Source: Ignavibacteriota bacterium
GTDB taxonomy: Bacteria > Bacteroidota > Ignavibacteria > Kapaibacteriales > UBA2268
Reading direction: 5' to 3'
DNA: 64,000 nucleotides
NCBI GenBank assembly: GCA_019637995.1
Contig: JAHBUQ010000001.1
Location: 966,381 to 1,030,380 of the forward strand
Below, piece by piece: positions 25,771-32,765 of the stretch. The notes below the pieces were generated by a model. The model did no database searches. It worked only from the letters and a program-made list of their open reading frames with translations, and had not been told where the DNA came from. The translations under genes and the position numbers were made by a program. Positions within the stretch are counted from its first letter, which is position 1, and every line of letters starts with the position of its first letter.

Positions 25771-27182
25771 TTGTATTAATAGTTGATGATAATAAAGATT
25801 TTAGTTCTACACTTGCTGATATAGTCGGTTCTTTCGGCTATGAGACAAAAACAGTTCACAGTCCCGCTGATGCTTTCAATTTTACTCAAAGGTATCATAA
25901 AAGCATAGGACTTGCTTTGCTTGATATTGAATTCGCACCTGAGGAAACTCTTGATGGACTTGATATTTTAGAACATATAAGAAAAAATTATCCTTCAATT
26001 CCCGTTGTCATGATTTCCGGCAAAGGAACGATTGAATCAGCAGTTCGTGCAACAAAGCTCGGTGCAGTGAATTTTATCGAAAAAAGTATTGTCAGCAAAG
26101 AAAAAATTAGAAATGTCCTTGAAACAAGTCTTGCAACGACTGATAAAAAAGGTGAATCTGAGGACATTAGAAAGTTTTTAGAAGCAAATGGAATTATTGG
26201 CAAAAGCAAATCAATGTTATCAATTGGCGATAGTATAATCCGCTATGGCAGAACTGATTTAAATGTAATGATTACAGGTGAAACCGGAACAGGTAAGAAA
26301 CTTGTTGCCAAAGCGCTTCATGCCGCAAGTCGCAGAGCAAAGAGCCCCTTTGTTACTGTGGATATACCCAATATCCCAAGGGAACTTTTTCAAAGTGAAC
26401 TTTTCGGACATATTCGTGGCTCTTTCAGTGGAGCAACCGAAACCAAAAAAGGACTATTTCACGAAGCTAACAAAGGTAGTATTTTCCTTGATGAGATTGG
26501 TGAAATGACTCTCGATTTACAATCTAATCTTTTCATACCTATTGAAGAGAAAGTCGTCAGAAGAGTTGGCTCTGTACAAAGCGAGGAAGTTGACATCAGA
26601 TTTATTTCCGCTACCGATATGGACTTGATGAAATCAATGAAAGAAGGAAAATTCCGTGAGCAGCTCTACCACAGACTTCGTGAATGTGAAATTTCTATAC
26701 CTCCTCTTTCTGAAAGGCGCGAAGATATTCATGATATTATTGAATTTTATGTCAAAAAACATAATGATGATTTCAGTGAAAGCAAGTTTTTCTCTCCATC
26801 TGCCATTGAATTTCTATGTGAGCAGACATGGCATGGTAATGTACGCGAACTGGCAAGTGTGATAAGAGTTGCAATGCAGACTGTTCAGCATGAACAAATT
26901 GAAGTAACCGAACTTCACAAAATTATAAATTCTAAAGCAATGTTCCATACAAGTGAAGATCGTGCTAAAGAATTTTTCTCAGATGGCAGAACTCTCAAAG
27001 AGGATTTGGCTGAAGTTGATAAGAAAAAAATCGAATCTATACTTCAGAAATACAATGGAAACGTTAGTAAATCCGCTGCTATGCTTGGTATAAGCAGAGA
27101 AACCCTACACAATAAAATTCGACGTTACGATGTGGATGTACAATTGTTCAGAATCAAAACTAAAAGAAGTGATAATATTTAA
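25767..27182 (+). CDS. Sigma-54-dependent response regulator (NtrC family)
   Basis: The protein has the full three-domain layout. The receiver (1-120) has Asp 7/8, phosphoacceptor Asp 53 and Lys 106. The AAA+ domain (about 145-380) has Walker A GETGTGKK (171-178), a Walker B in GSIFLDEIGEM and arginine-finger region. The C-terminal Fis-type helix-turn-helix ends SKSAAMLGISRETLHNKIRRY. The sigma-54-contacting loop reads GSFSGA (218-223) instead of GAFTGA; related activators tolerate Ser at the second position, but the Thr to Ser change is less usual. No partner kinase is adjacent. Confidence 0.92.
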   Translation: MIVLIVDDNKDFSSTLADIVGSFGYETKTVHSPADAFNFTQRYHKSIGLALLDIEFAPEETLDGLDILEHIRKNYPSIPVVMISGKGTIESAVRATKLGAVNFIEKSIVSKEKIRNVLETSLATTDKKGESEDIRKFLEANGIIGKSKSMLSIGDSIIRYGRTDLNVMITGETGTGKKLVAKALHAASRRAKSPFVTVDIPNIPRELFQSELFGHIRGSFSGATETKKGLFHEANKGSIFLDEIGEMTLDLQSNLFIPIEEKVVRRVGSVQSEEVDIRFISATDMDLMKSMKEGKFREQLYHRLRECEISIPPLSERREDIHDIIEFYVKKHNDDFSESKFFSPSAIEFLCEQTWHGNVRELASVIRVAMQTVQHEQIEVTELHKIINSKAMFHTSEDRAKEFFSDGRTLKEDLAEVDKKKIESILQKYNGNVSKSAAMLGISRETLHNKIRRYDVDVQLFRIKTKRSDNI

Positions 27183-27292
27183 ATAATTCTTTTGATTTTT
27201 AATAATATTTTTTTATGAAATGAGTTTTTAAAAAGGAAATTCCTATTGGAGTTATTCATTCATAGGACAATAGATGAATAGAACCTACATCA

Positions 27293-27308
27293 TCTCAATA
27301 AATGATTT
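27293..27308 (+). repeat. Left copy of 16-bp direct repeat flanking the accessory island
   Basis: TCTCAATAAATGATTT occurs here and, identically, at 33953-33968. The similarity extends, with mismatches, about 16 bases further (AAAATTA and AATTT are shared). The 27183-27369 interval holds no gene otherwise. Confidence 0.4.
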
Positions 27309-27369
27309 ATAAAATTAAGTAAATTTCTACATTCTACCAAAATAAAATGAAAATTTAAAATAGATTCAT

Positions 27370-27693
27370 TTAGTAATTAATTGGATAATAGTGCCCTTTG
27401 TTGAATTGTGAAACCTCATTCTTAAATTGTGGAATTAAAGGAATGATAGATTCTAATTTGCTGTTGATACTATTCAAAACTACAACTGCTATATTGTATC
27501 TTTTTATACTTTGCTGACTTGAAATATTTTTGTCAATTGTTAATAATATATCAAAATTATTTATTGAGCAATTTTTTAGAAGCTCACCATTTTTTAAGCC
27601 ACTCCATCCCATTTCAGCAACGGTATAAACTTCAAAATCATTAAGATAGGTCTTTAGTTTCTTGGTTATACATTCATCAAGCAAAATTTTCAT
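27370..27693 (-). CDS. DUF5615 PIN-like toxin
   Basis: This is a small PIN-like protein (KILLDECITKKLKTYLNDFEVYTVAEMGWSGLKNGELL, then FDILLTIDKNISSQQ). The acidic residues Asp 5, Glu 6 and Asp 53 match DUF5615, a predicted RNase toxin family. It overlaps the upstream DUF433 gene by 17 bases, the usual toxin-antitoxin arrangement in which the antitoxin is first. Catalytic activity is predicted from the fold only. Confidence 0.85.
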   Translation of the reverse strand: MKILLDECITKKLKTYLNDFEVYTVAEMGWSGLKNGELLKNCSINNFDILLTIDKNISSQQSIKRYNIAVVVLNSINSKLESIIPLIPQFKNEVSQFNKGHYYPINY

Positions 27694-27910
27694 TTAAAAT
27701 ACTATAAGTGTTTTCAATCAATTTTTCAGAAATTTCAAGGACTTTTAATACTTGTTCTTTTGTAACTGAATCAAAATCATCAATGAAACTATCAATTGTT
27801 TCGCCGGATTCCAAATAGTCGAACAGGTTCTTCACAGGAACTCTTGTCCCGGTAAAAACCGCAGTACCAGCCAAAATCTCGTTGTCAATATTTACAGGAT
27901 TATTTGTCAT
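27677..27910 (-). CDS. DUF433 antitoxin
   Basis: The 77 residues match DUF433 (DNEILAGTAVFTGTRVPVKNLFDYLESGETIDSFIDDFDSVTKEQVLKVLE), a helix-turn-helix protein that is usually the antitoxin of DUF5615 toxins. It is probably autoregulatory; inverted repeats lie over and upstream of its start codon. Confidence 0.87.
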   Translation of the reverse strand: MTNNPVNIDNEILAGTAVFTGTRVPVKNLFDYLESGETIDSFIDDFDSVTKEQVLKVLEISEKLIENTYSILNENFA

Positions 27911-27949
27911 AGAATTTTATCAAATAAATTTGTCATACAAAATATGACA
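27905..27949 (-). promoter_or_regulatory. Candidate operator of the DUF433/DUF5615 operon
   Basis: TGTCATA occurs at 27905-27911 over the start codon and at 27931-27937, where it forms a perfect 7-bp inverted repeat with TATGACA (27943-27949) across a 5-base spacer. Position and symmetry suit an antitoxin-binding site. Confidence 0.45.
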
Positions 27950-28057
27950 TAATGTTCAGGAATTTATTTTAATGATTTGGAAAACTGAACTAAAATACCT
28001 TTGAAGTTGTCAACCTGCAATTAACTTGAATAGAAGCTCAGAGTTTTATTTAACCAC

Positions 28058-28098
28058 GTCACCCGCCATTGAGCCAAACGCCTGTTGGCAGTAGTTGT
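28058..28098 (-). repeat. attC-like half-site at the left end of the cassette region
   Basis: On the minus strand, directly after the membrane-protein stop codon, TGCCAACAGGCGTTTGGC resembles an integron attC left half: an AAC-ending core, a short spacer and a GTT-starting box. No matching right half is evident before the toxin-antitoxin genes, so the site may be truncated. Confidence 0.5.
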
Positions 28099-28100
28099 TC

Positions 28101-28685
28101 TCATTTCCGTTCTTCCATTTCTTCTTCAAGCCTTTCACGTCTTTCTTGAATTGCGTCAAATATTCGTGAACATTCGTCACCTGTGCAGTTAGCTGCAATA
28201 AATCGTCTCCAATCTTCAACAGCGTCTTCAAGTTGGAAAGCAATGTCTGTAAGTCTTTGTGAGGTTGCTTCACAGTCAGTTTGTATTTTTATTCTAACTG
28301 CCTTCATTTCTTCTTTTTCAAGTTCAGGCAAATCACACTTTGTTTTGTCGCAACTTGTTTTTGCGGTTGAAGCAAATCGTTTCACATTATTGTGTAATGT
28401 CAATAAGCGATAAATAACACTTTCAGCCTGTGGCAACCACTTATCACTTGCTTGTCTTGTGGCTCTTTCGGTTTCCTTAGTATAACCCAACCAAAAAGCT
28501 AAAAGAAATAAGAATAAACTGAACAACACTTGAACAATAGGAGTAAAGTCGTCAGGTCTAACCGCTAAATAAATTGGAGCACCAATAAATACTAAGCCTG
28601 CAATTAGCCATTTCCACCAATTATCTTTGTTAATCCACTTATTTGAAGGCGGATTATAGTAGTCGTAATTTTCAATGTCAGCCAT
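28101..28685 (-). CDS. Two-helix membrane protein paired with a nuclease
   Basis: The N-terminus has two hydrophobic helices (about residues 27-45 and 49-68) separated by a short loop, preceded by a Trp-rich stretch. A cytoplasmic ~125-residue helical domain with several Cys (TSCDKTKCDLPELEKEE, ANCTGDECSRIF) and a charged coiled-coil end follows. I recognise no family. It starts in the stop codon of the nuclease gene (TAATG), so the two are co-translated. Being a membrane partner of a nuclease in a mobile cassette, it could belong to a defence module, but nothing proves this. Confidence 0.75.
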   Translation of the reverse strand: MADIENYDYYNPPSNKWINKDNWWKWLIAGLVFIGAPIYLAVRPDDFTPIVQVLFSLFLFLLAFWLGYTKETERATRQASDKWLPQAESVIYRLLTLHNNVKRFASTAKTSCDKTKCDLPELEKEEMKAVRIKIQTDCEATSQRLTDIAFQLEDAVEDWRRFIAANCTGDECSRIFDAIQERRERLEEEMEERK

Positions 28686-29449
28686 TATTTAAATAATTTA
28701 TCTTCGATTAATTTGAGATTTTTATTTACAAAGAACATATCAGGTTCGTGTTTGATTGCACGAACTCGAATTTCAAATTGCGGGTCTTCGGGGGATTGAT
28801 TGTCAAACAAAATAAGTCCAATACCAAACTGTCTGCATAGCGTATCAAGTCTCGTAATATCTTCAATCTGTGAGTTATTTGGAACAACGATATATGATTT
28901 GTGAGAAAATATTCTGTAAGCACAAGCCTGTCCAAAAGCAGTTATTAGTCCATTGCTGTCTGTTTTTATTTCACCTACTACAATCTCTGTTGGAAATTGA
29001 ATAATGTCGCTACGTTTCGTTTCCCTTACTCCAACTACATCAGGTGTTCCCCATTTGTCGCGAAAAATATTACCGCCAAGTCCAATGGCACTTGTGCATT
29101 CTTCAAGTTCATTAACTAACCAGTCTGCAAACGGTTGGTAAAAGTCTTCTTCTTTAATTGATTTCTTTTTTGAAGTTTTTACGGCTGCTGTTGGTTGTTG
29201 GTCAGGTTGTGTTGCAAAGTCTTCTGTAAATTTTAAAAGTCGGAATACACCCCTGTCTGGCTTATAAACTTTGTCAGGAAATGTTGCTTCCAAATCCCAA
29301 GTCGCACCGCTAATTGTGTTTGGATTGAATGAATTGTTTTGTTCCAGAATTTTCCGTTTCAAGTCAGAATATCTAATGCCTTCAGGTTTTCCTTCCAAAA
29401 CTTCAAGTGCAATTTTTCTTATCTGTCCTGTTATTGTTGTTGTCGCCAT
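28685..29449 (-). CDS. Winged-helix plus PD-(D/E)xK nuclease-like protein
   Basis: The N-terminal 70 residues look like a winged-helix (HARE-HTH-like) domain: IRKIALEVLEGKPEGIRYSDL ending VYKPDRGVFRLLKF. After a polar linker, residues 105-200 have a PD-(D/E)xK nuclease pattern: WGTPDVVGV for the Asp and VVGEIKTD for the ExK, followed by GQACAYRIFSHKSYIVVP, a helix and strand typical of the fold. Such proteins are found in restriction and other DNA-defence contexts. It is the first gene of a two-gene cassette preceded by the conserved 135-bp repeat. Confidence 0.75.
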   Translation of the reverse strand: MATTTITGQIRKIALEVLEGKPEGIRYSDLKRKILEQNNSFNPNTISGATWDLEATFPDKVYKPDRGVFRLLKFTEDFATQPDQQPTAAVKTSKKKSIKEEDFYQPFADWLVNELEECTSAIGLGGNIFRDKWGTPDVVGVRETKRSDIIQFPTEIVVGEIKTDSNGLITAFGQACAYRIFSHKSYIVVPNNSQIEDITRLDTLCRQFGIGLILFDNQSPEDPQFEIRVRAIKHEPDMFFVNKNLKLIEDKLFK

Positions 29450-29483
29450 TTATAGGTTTATTTCATTTGTTACGTGTCGTGTT

Positions 29484-29630
29484 ACAATTACTGCCAATAG
29501 TCAGGCGGTAGGCGAAGTCCACCGGATTTCTGCTTGCCGACATGTTCGGCGACGGTTCGATTCGCTTTTTATTTTCGCCTGCCGCCTGACTACTGCCCGC
29601 AAGATGAGCGAAGCGAATCTTGCTGAACGG
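29484..29630. repeat. 135-bp structured repeat, copy 1 (with segment-end core)
   Basis: Copy 1 (29496-29630) is GC-richer than its surroundings. It contains hairpin A (AGTCAGGCGGTAGGCGAA 29499-29516 with 29574-29591, 17 of 18 paired), a small inner hairpin GCCGA/TCGGC, and hairpin B (GCAAGAT/ATCTTGC about 29600-29622). The flanking ACAATTACTGCCAA (29484-29497) is an inverted match (13 of 14) to TTGGCAGTAGTTGT at 28085-28098, at the far end of the same gene pair. Copies 2 and 3 differ at about three positions each. The 29450-29762 interval holds only this repeat and the attC-like site. Confidence 0.85.
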
Positions 29631-29759
29631 TTACGTATATGAAACGTTTGGCATTTCGATGCACTTTCCTGTCAAGTTACAACCACTTTGGATACGGGCT
29701 GAAACGTTCGACAACTCACTATCTGCCAAATGTTTTATATACGATGTTGGCAGTAGTGC
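29623..29759 (-). repeat. attC-like site downstream of the DUF2306 gene
   Basis: On the minus strand, after the gene's stop, come TGCCAAC, a 20-bp arm (29724-29743), about 70 bases, the complementary arm (29634-29653; 18 of 20 paired) and AACCGTTCAGC. The layout of an AAC core, long imperfect palindrome and GTT core resembles an attC site, but the right core is not the strict GTTRRRY. Confidence 0.6.
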
Positions 29760-29762
29760 TTT

Positions 29763-30242
29763 CTATTTCACAAAGTAATTTCTCCATTTTCTTTCTTTCC
29801 AAAAAATAAATATCGACCCTATTAGAAATATTACTCCTGTTGCAATACCCACCATTGTATAAAATGGCTTTTCGGGAATTCTAACGCTTAATTCAGAAGC
29901 AAAAGCGGCATAAAGTCCTAAAACAGAGTAATACATAAACCACAAGTGAATAACCTTGTAATCTCTTTTTATGCCTTTAAGAAGTAAAGGAATCATACCG
30001 GCAATTAAGGTTGCGAAACCAACGAATGCTAGAATATGAAATATCCCAAACTTACCTGTTAAGTTGTATATTCCTAAGGCGGAACTACAAACTAAAATCA
30101 TTGAAATTACATAAATGTAGCCTATCAGTTTATGTCTTTTTGTTCCTTTCGGCTTGAACAAAACATAAGCGCCTGCAATCATAGCAATTAGAGCGGTAGC
30201 AAGGTGAAACCACCCGAGTGAAGAGTTTACAAAGTCATACAT
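29763..30242 (-). CDS. DUF2306-type membrane protein
   Basis: The 159-residue protein has about five membrane helices. The start is GWFHLATALIAMIAGAYVLFKPKGTKRHKLIGYIYVISM, with the conserved H-x-x-x-GY pattern of DUF2306. I take ATG 30242 as start; the frame extends to a TTG at 30248. It overlaps the upstream TMEM175-like gene by 8 bases, so the pair is one unit. Function unknown. Confidence 0.75.
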   Translation of the reverse strand: MYDFVNSSLGWFHLATALIAMIAGAYVLFKPKGTKRHKLIGYIYVISMILVCSSALGIYNLTGKFGIFHILAFVGFATLIAGMIPLLLKGIKRDYKVIHLWFMYYSVLGLYAAFASELSVRIPEKPFYTMVGIATGVIFLIGSIFIFWKERKWRNYFVK

Positions 30243-30957
30243 TTTCAAATTCCTTTGATTTGTTTTTGAATTTATTATGCCATAGAATAATTAAAGGTGT
30301 GTATAGGCAATAAGTCACTCCCCCTACGACTGATGCCCAAATAAATGAAAACTCATTGATTATTAGGGTTAAAATTATTGATATCAAGGGTACCACAAAC
30401 ATTATTAGAAGTCTGTTTTTCTGAGATTTAGTGTAAAATTCTTCGAAAGCATTGAAATTTAATTCTGCTTTCAGTCTCAATGCTCTATGATAGAATAGAT
30501 ATAAAACAAAATAGAGCGCAAAAGCAACAAAGCCATAGTAAATCATAAGGTAGGGTACTTGGTCACCCTGAATATTAACAGCAATTTCAGTGTTAAAAAA
30601 GAAGTTGGTAAGGAACAAAGTCAAAAACCGTAGTGGGTAGACGTAAAAGATAACCAAAGCAATAAAAACCGTATTCAAAATGGTTAATCTCGTGTCATTA
30701 AGCGTGTAAACTTCCGAAAAGCCTAAATGCTCATTCCAAATGAGAACAATGAAAGAAATACTTATTAAGAACGCAGGTAGTGTCTTGGTAAACGTTAATA
30801 AGTCTTGAAACGAATTTGGGTTTGTCAGATTGAAAATGAGCAGGGTTATGGCAATTCCAAAAACAGCATCAGTCAAGTTGTCAAGTCTTGATGCAGTTTC
30901 ACCCCGATATTTTATTCTCGGGTCGTGCTTTCTATTTTTTAATAATTCATTTCTCAT
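30235..30957 (-). CDS. TMEM175/DUF1211-family membrane protein (predicted K+ channel)
   Basis: Bacterial TMEM175 proteins are potassium channels with six helices. The signature of the first helix is present as RLDNLTDAVFGIAITLLIFNL, with LTD in place of the usual FSD. Five further hydrophobic helices follow. I start at ATG 30957 (MRNELLKNRK); the frame continues upstream to 31032, but that part reads through the 135-bp repeat and is not protein-like. First gene of a two-gene cassette. Confidence 0.8.
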   Translation of the reverse strand: MRNELLKNRKHDPRIKYRGETASRLDNLTDAVFGIAITLLIFNLTNPNSFQDLLTFTKTLPAFLISISFIVLIWNEHLGFSEVYTLNDTRLTILNTVFIALVIFYVYPLRFLTLFLTNFFFNTEIAVNIQGDQVPYLMIYYGFVAFALYFVLYLFYHRALRLKAELNFNAFEEFYTKSQKNRLLIMFVVPLISIILTLIINEFSFIWASVVGGVTYCLYTPLIILWHNKFKNKSKEFENV

Positions 30958-30973
30958 TGTTGTCTGTTCTTTT

Positions 30974-31119
30974 GCATTACTGCCAATAGTCAGGCGGTAG
31001 GCGAAGTCCACCGGATTTCTGCTTACCGACATGTTCGGCGACGGTTCGATTCGCTTTTTATTTTCGCCTGCCGACTGACTACTGCCGGCAAGATGAGCGA
31101 AGCGAATCTTGCTGAACGG
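30974..31119. repeat. 135-bp structured repeat, copy 2 (with segment-end core)
   Basis: Copy 2 (30985-31119) differs from copy 1 at three visible positions. The adjoining GCATTACTGCCAA (30974-30986) is the inverted match (12 of 13) of TTGGCAGTAGTGC at 29747-29759, on the other side of the TMEM175/DUF2306 pair. Hairpins A and B are conserved; hairpin A has one extra mismatch. Confidence 0.85.
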
Positions 31120-31250
31120 TTTGCAGCTATACGTAGGCAGGGATTTTCACCGCTGAACTTCCTACGAAGAACTGAACTTCAAATTTACCACTTTTCTGTC
31201 CTACGAAGCACGAAACCCCTGCTTGCGTATAGGTGATGTTAGCGGGTTGT
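31111..31250 (-). repeat. attC-like site downstream of the DHFR-like gene
   Basis: Arms CTATACGTAGGCAGGGATTTTC (31127-31148) and 31212-31232 pair with few mismatches. On the minus strand the site begins with CCCGCTAAC after the gene and ends AACCGTTCAGC, where copy 2 of the 135-bp repeat starts. Together with copy 2 it fills the 30958-31271 interval. Confidence 0.6.
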
Positions 31251-31271
31251 TGTTTTTCATTCGTCCAGTTT

Positions 31272-31427
31272 TTACTTGTACATCATTTCGTATGTTAAAA
31301 GTAAATTTCCTGAATTAAAATCTTTCTTTTCTTTTAAAACCAAAGAATTAAGTCTTTCTAAATCAAGAAACATTGGTTTGCCCTTTCCCAATAAAACAGG
31401 AACAATCATTAAGCGAAGTTCATCTAA
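31272..31427 (-). pseudogene. C-terminal remainder of the DHFR/RibD-like gene after an in-frame TAA
   Basis: Directly after the stop at 31428-31430 the same frame continues for 51 codons to TAA 31272. It encodes LDELRLMIVPVLLGKGKPMF and GNLLLTYEMMYK, the expected C-terminus of the RibD C-terminal/DHFR-like family. The gene is therefore one 187-codon frame with a premature stop. Confidence 0.8.
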
Positions 31428-31832
31428 TTATTGTAAATTTACTAAGGATGAAATTAAATCTCCGCTTCCATAAACAATTATATCTTTTGAATAAGTGTTT
31501 TTTAGCTCACTAATTTTAGAAGGTAAGTCGTTTGAAATTAACTCAGCGTTTTTCCATTTTAAAGAAGTGAGAGTTTTAGAGAACACTACTTTCTTTGTTT
31601 CATTCATCAAAGTTGACATTTCTGGGTCTGACTGCATGGCCATTTCAGATGTCCAATACTCGTACATTCCTTCATAGGTCTTTCGACCATAAAAGATTGC
31701 TTCTACTGTTTTGAGTTGATTTAAAGCAAATGCGTTGAATTCTTCATCTACATTAAACCAATCAATCGTCTGGTCTGCTGCTTCAAAAAAGCCGTCAAGG
31801 CTTATAAGGTTAAATGCTACTACTTTTGCCAT
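31428..31832 (-). CDS. DHFR/RibD C-terminal-like protein, truncated by premature stop
   Basis: The protein belongs to the RibD C-terminal (dihydrofolate reductase-like) family: VVAFNLISLDGFFEAADQTIDWF, then VEAIFYGRKTYEGMYEYW, KKVVFSKTLTSLKW and DIIVYGSGDLISSLV. These NADPH-binding proteins reduce pyrimidine or folate-like substrates; this subgroup has no assigned substrate. The frame stops at NLQ, just before the last strands that the following codons still encode. Loss of this end probably abolishes folding unless the stop is a sequencing error. Confidence 0.8.
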   Translation of the reverse strand: MAKVVAFNLISLDGFFEAADQTIDWFNVDEEFNAFALNQLKTVEAIFYGRKTYEGMYEYWTSEMAMQSDPEMSTLMNETKKVVFSKTLTSLKWKNAELISNDLPSKISELKNTYSKDIIVYGSGDLISSLVNLQ

Positions 31833-31864
31833 TGTTATTATTTTGTCTTTAATTACGCTAAAAT

Positions 31865-31933
31865 TTATATTTGTATATCTCCTGCTCTAAATGACCATCC
31901 CATATGTTTTTCAATGTCTTGTCTTAAAATCAT
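31865..31933 (-). pseudogene. Possible remnant of a gene 3' end
   Basis: A 22-codon frame (MILRQDIEKHMGWSFRAGDIQI without its first 2 residues shows LRQDIEKHMGWSF) ends in TAA between an attC-like half-site and the DHFR-like gene. The residue pattern looks like a protein end rather than random DNA, so it may be what is left of a lost cassette gene. This is weak evidence. Confidence 0.3.
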
Positions 31934-31935
31934 AT

Positions 31936-31960
31936 TCAACTGAACGCCTGTTAGCGGGTC
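31936..31960 (-). repeat. attC-like half-site; the core supplies the stop codon of the MmcQ-like gene
   Basis: On the minus strand CCCGCTAACAGGCGTTCAG carries an AAC-type core, a short AGGC spacer and a GTTCAG box. The TAA inside CGCTAAC is the stop codon of the 31951-32340 gene, as is common in integron cassettes. Confidence 0.55.
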
Positions 31961-32340
31961 GTTGTTTTCTTTTCGTCATATTCTTTTACTTGTTTTTTGG
32001 TTGCAAGTCCTTTCCAACTTTGTTCAAGAATTTCAGTTAATAATTTTTTGTCATAATTATGTGTCCACATACAAATGTATGGATATGCTTTGAAGTGGTC
32101 AGGCAAATGAAAGATTTCAGGATGGCTGTCTAAATATTTGTCTCTGATTTCAAAGTTAAGTCGGATTGGAATAAATTCTCCACTGTCGTGAAGTCTGCAC
32201 ATTAATTTACCACGAACTTTTACAGATGGTGTTCCTTCGTGGGATACGCTTTCTTCTGTGTCGGGGAAAGTCAAAGCAATATTCTTTACTGCTTCAAAGT
32301 CCGAATAGGTAAAGTTTATAGCTTTGTTTTTCATTGTCAA
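31951..32340 (-). CDS. MmcQ/YjbR (DUF419) family protein
   Basis: The 129-residue protein has the MmcQ/YjbR pattern: YSDFEAVKNIALTFPDTEESVSHEGTPSVKVRGKLMCRL, then WTHNYDKKLLTEILEQSWKGLATKKQVKEYDEK. The family has a CyaY-like fold and is thought to bind DNA or act in stress, without proof. It overlaps the VOC gene upstream by 4 bases, and its stop codon lies in an attC-like core. Such genes are common in mobile cassettes. Confidence 0.85.
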   Translation of the reverse strand: MTMKNKAINFTYSDFEAVKNIALTFPDTEESVSHEGTPSVKVRGKLMCRLHDSGEFIPIRLNFEIRDKYLDSHPEIFHLPDHFKAYPYICMWTHNYDKKLLTEILEQSWKGLATKKQVKEYDEKKTTTR

Positions 32341-32723
32341 TTAGTTTGAGTGCTTACCGCCCAATAATTTCCTGCAAAATCATAGAAAGAACCCCTTGTA
32401 TCTGGGTCGCCTTGTTTGTTAACTGGTTTTTCAATCAACTCACAGCCGTTCTCAATAGCTTTGTTAAAAGTCTCGAAAACATCTGGTACATAAATGTGAA
32501 GCATTGTCTTATTTGCTTCATAATTTTCAGTACTGTCACTAATCATTATCACAGAATCATCTAATTGCAATTCGATATGAGCAATTTTCCCGTTTTCGTG
32601 GTCAAATCTTCTTAAAGTCTTAGCTTCAAAAATAATAGTCAATAAGTCCACTAACTTTTGAGCATTGTCAATAATTAGATAGGGCGAAAGCGAATTGTAA
32701 TTTTTAGGTTTATATTGTTTCAT
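32337..32723 (-). CDS. VOC-family (PhnB/glyoxalase-like) protein
   Basis: The 128-residue protein resembles the PhnB-type vicinal-oxygen-chelate proteins: LSPYLIIDNAQKLVDLLTIIFEAKTLRRF, KIAHIELQLDDSVIMISDS, then HIYVPDVFETFNKAIENGCELIEKPVNK and the end YDFAGNYWAVSTQ. Members include antibiotic-resistance proteins (bleomycin, fosfomycin types), but the ligand cannot be inferred here. First gene of the pair with MmcQ/YjbR; copy 3 of the repeat lies just upstream. Confidence 0.87.
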   Translation of the reverse strand: MKQYKPKNYNSLSPYLIIDNAQKLVDLLTIIFEAKTLRRFDHENGKIAHIELQLDDSVIMISDSTENYEANKTMLHIYVPDVFETFNKAIENGCELIEKPVNKQGDPDTRGSFYDFAGNYWAVSTQTN

Positions 32724-32765
32724 TTTCTTCTCTGTTTATTCTTTTGTTGTAGTTTTCGTTACAAT

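Noticed and set aside
28046..28273. 75-residue minus-strand frame overlapping the membrane-protein gene
   Set aside because: It lies in another frame of a better-supported gene, crosses the attC-like site and has no ribosome site.
29550..29570. GGTTCGATTC in the 135-bp repeats as a tRNA T-arm
   Set aside because: There is no matching acceptor, D-arm or anticodon arm around it, and the bases belong to the large hairpin.
31276..31473. Plus-strand frame of 65 residues over the DHFR-like gene end
   Set aside because: It is the reverse of a clearly protein-coding segment (the DHFR-like C-terminus).
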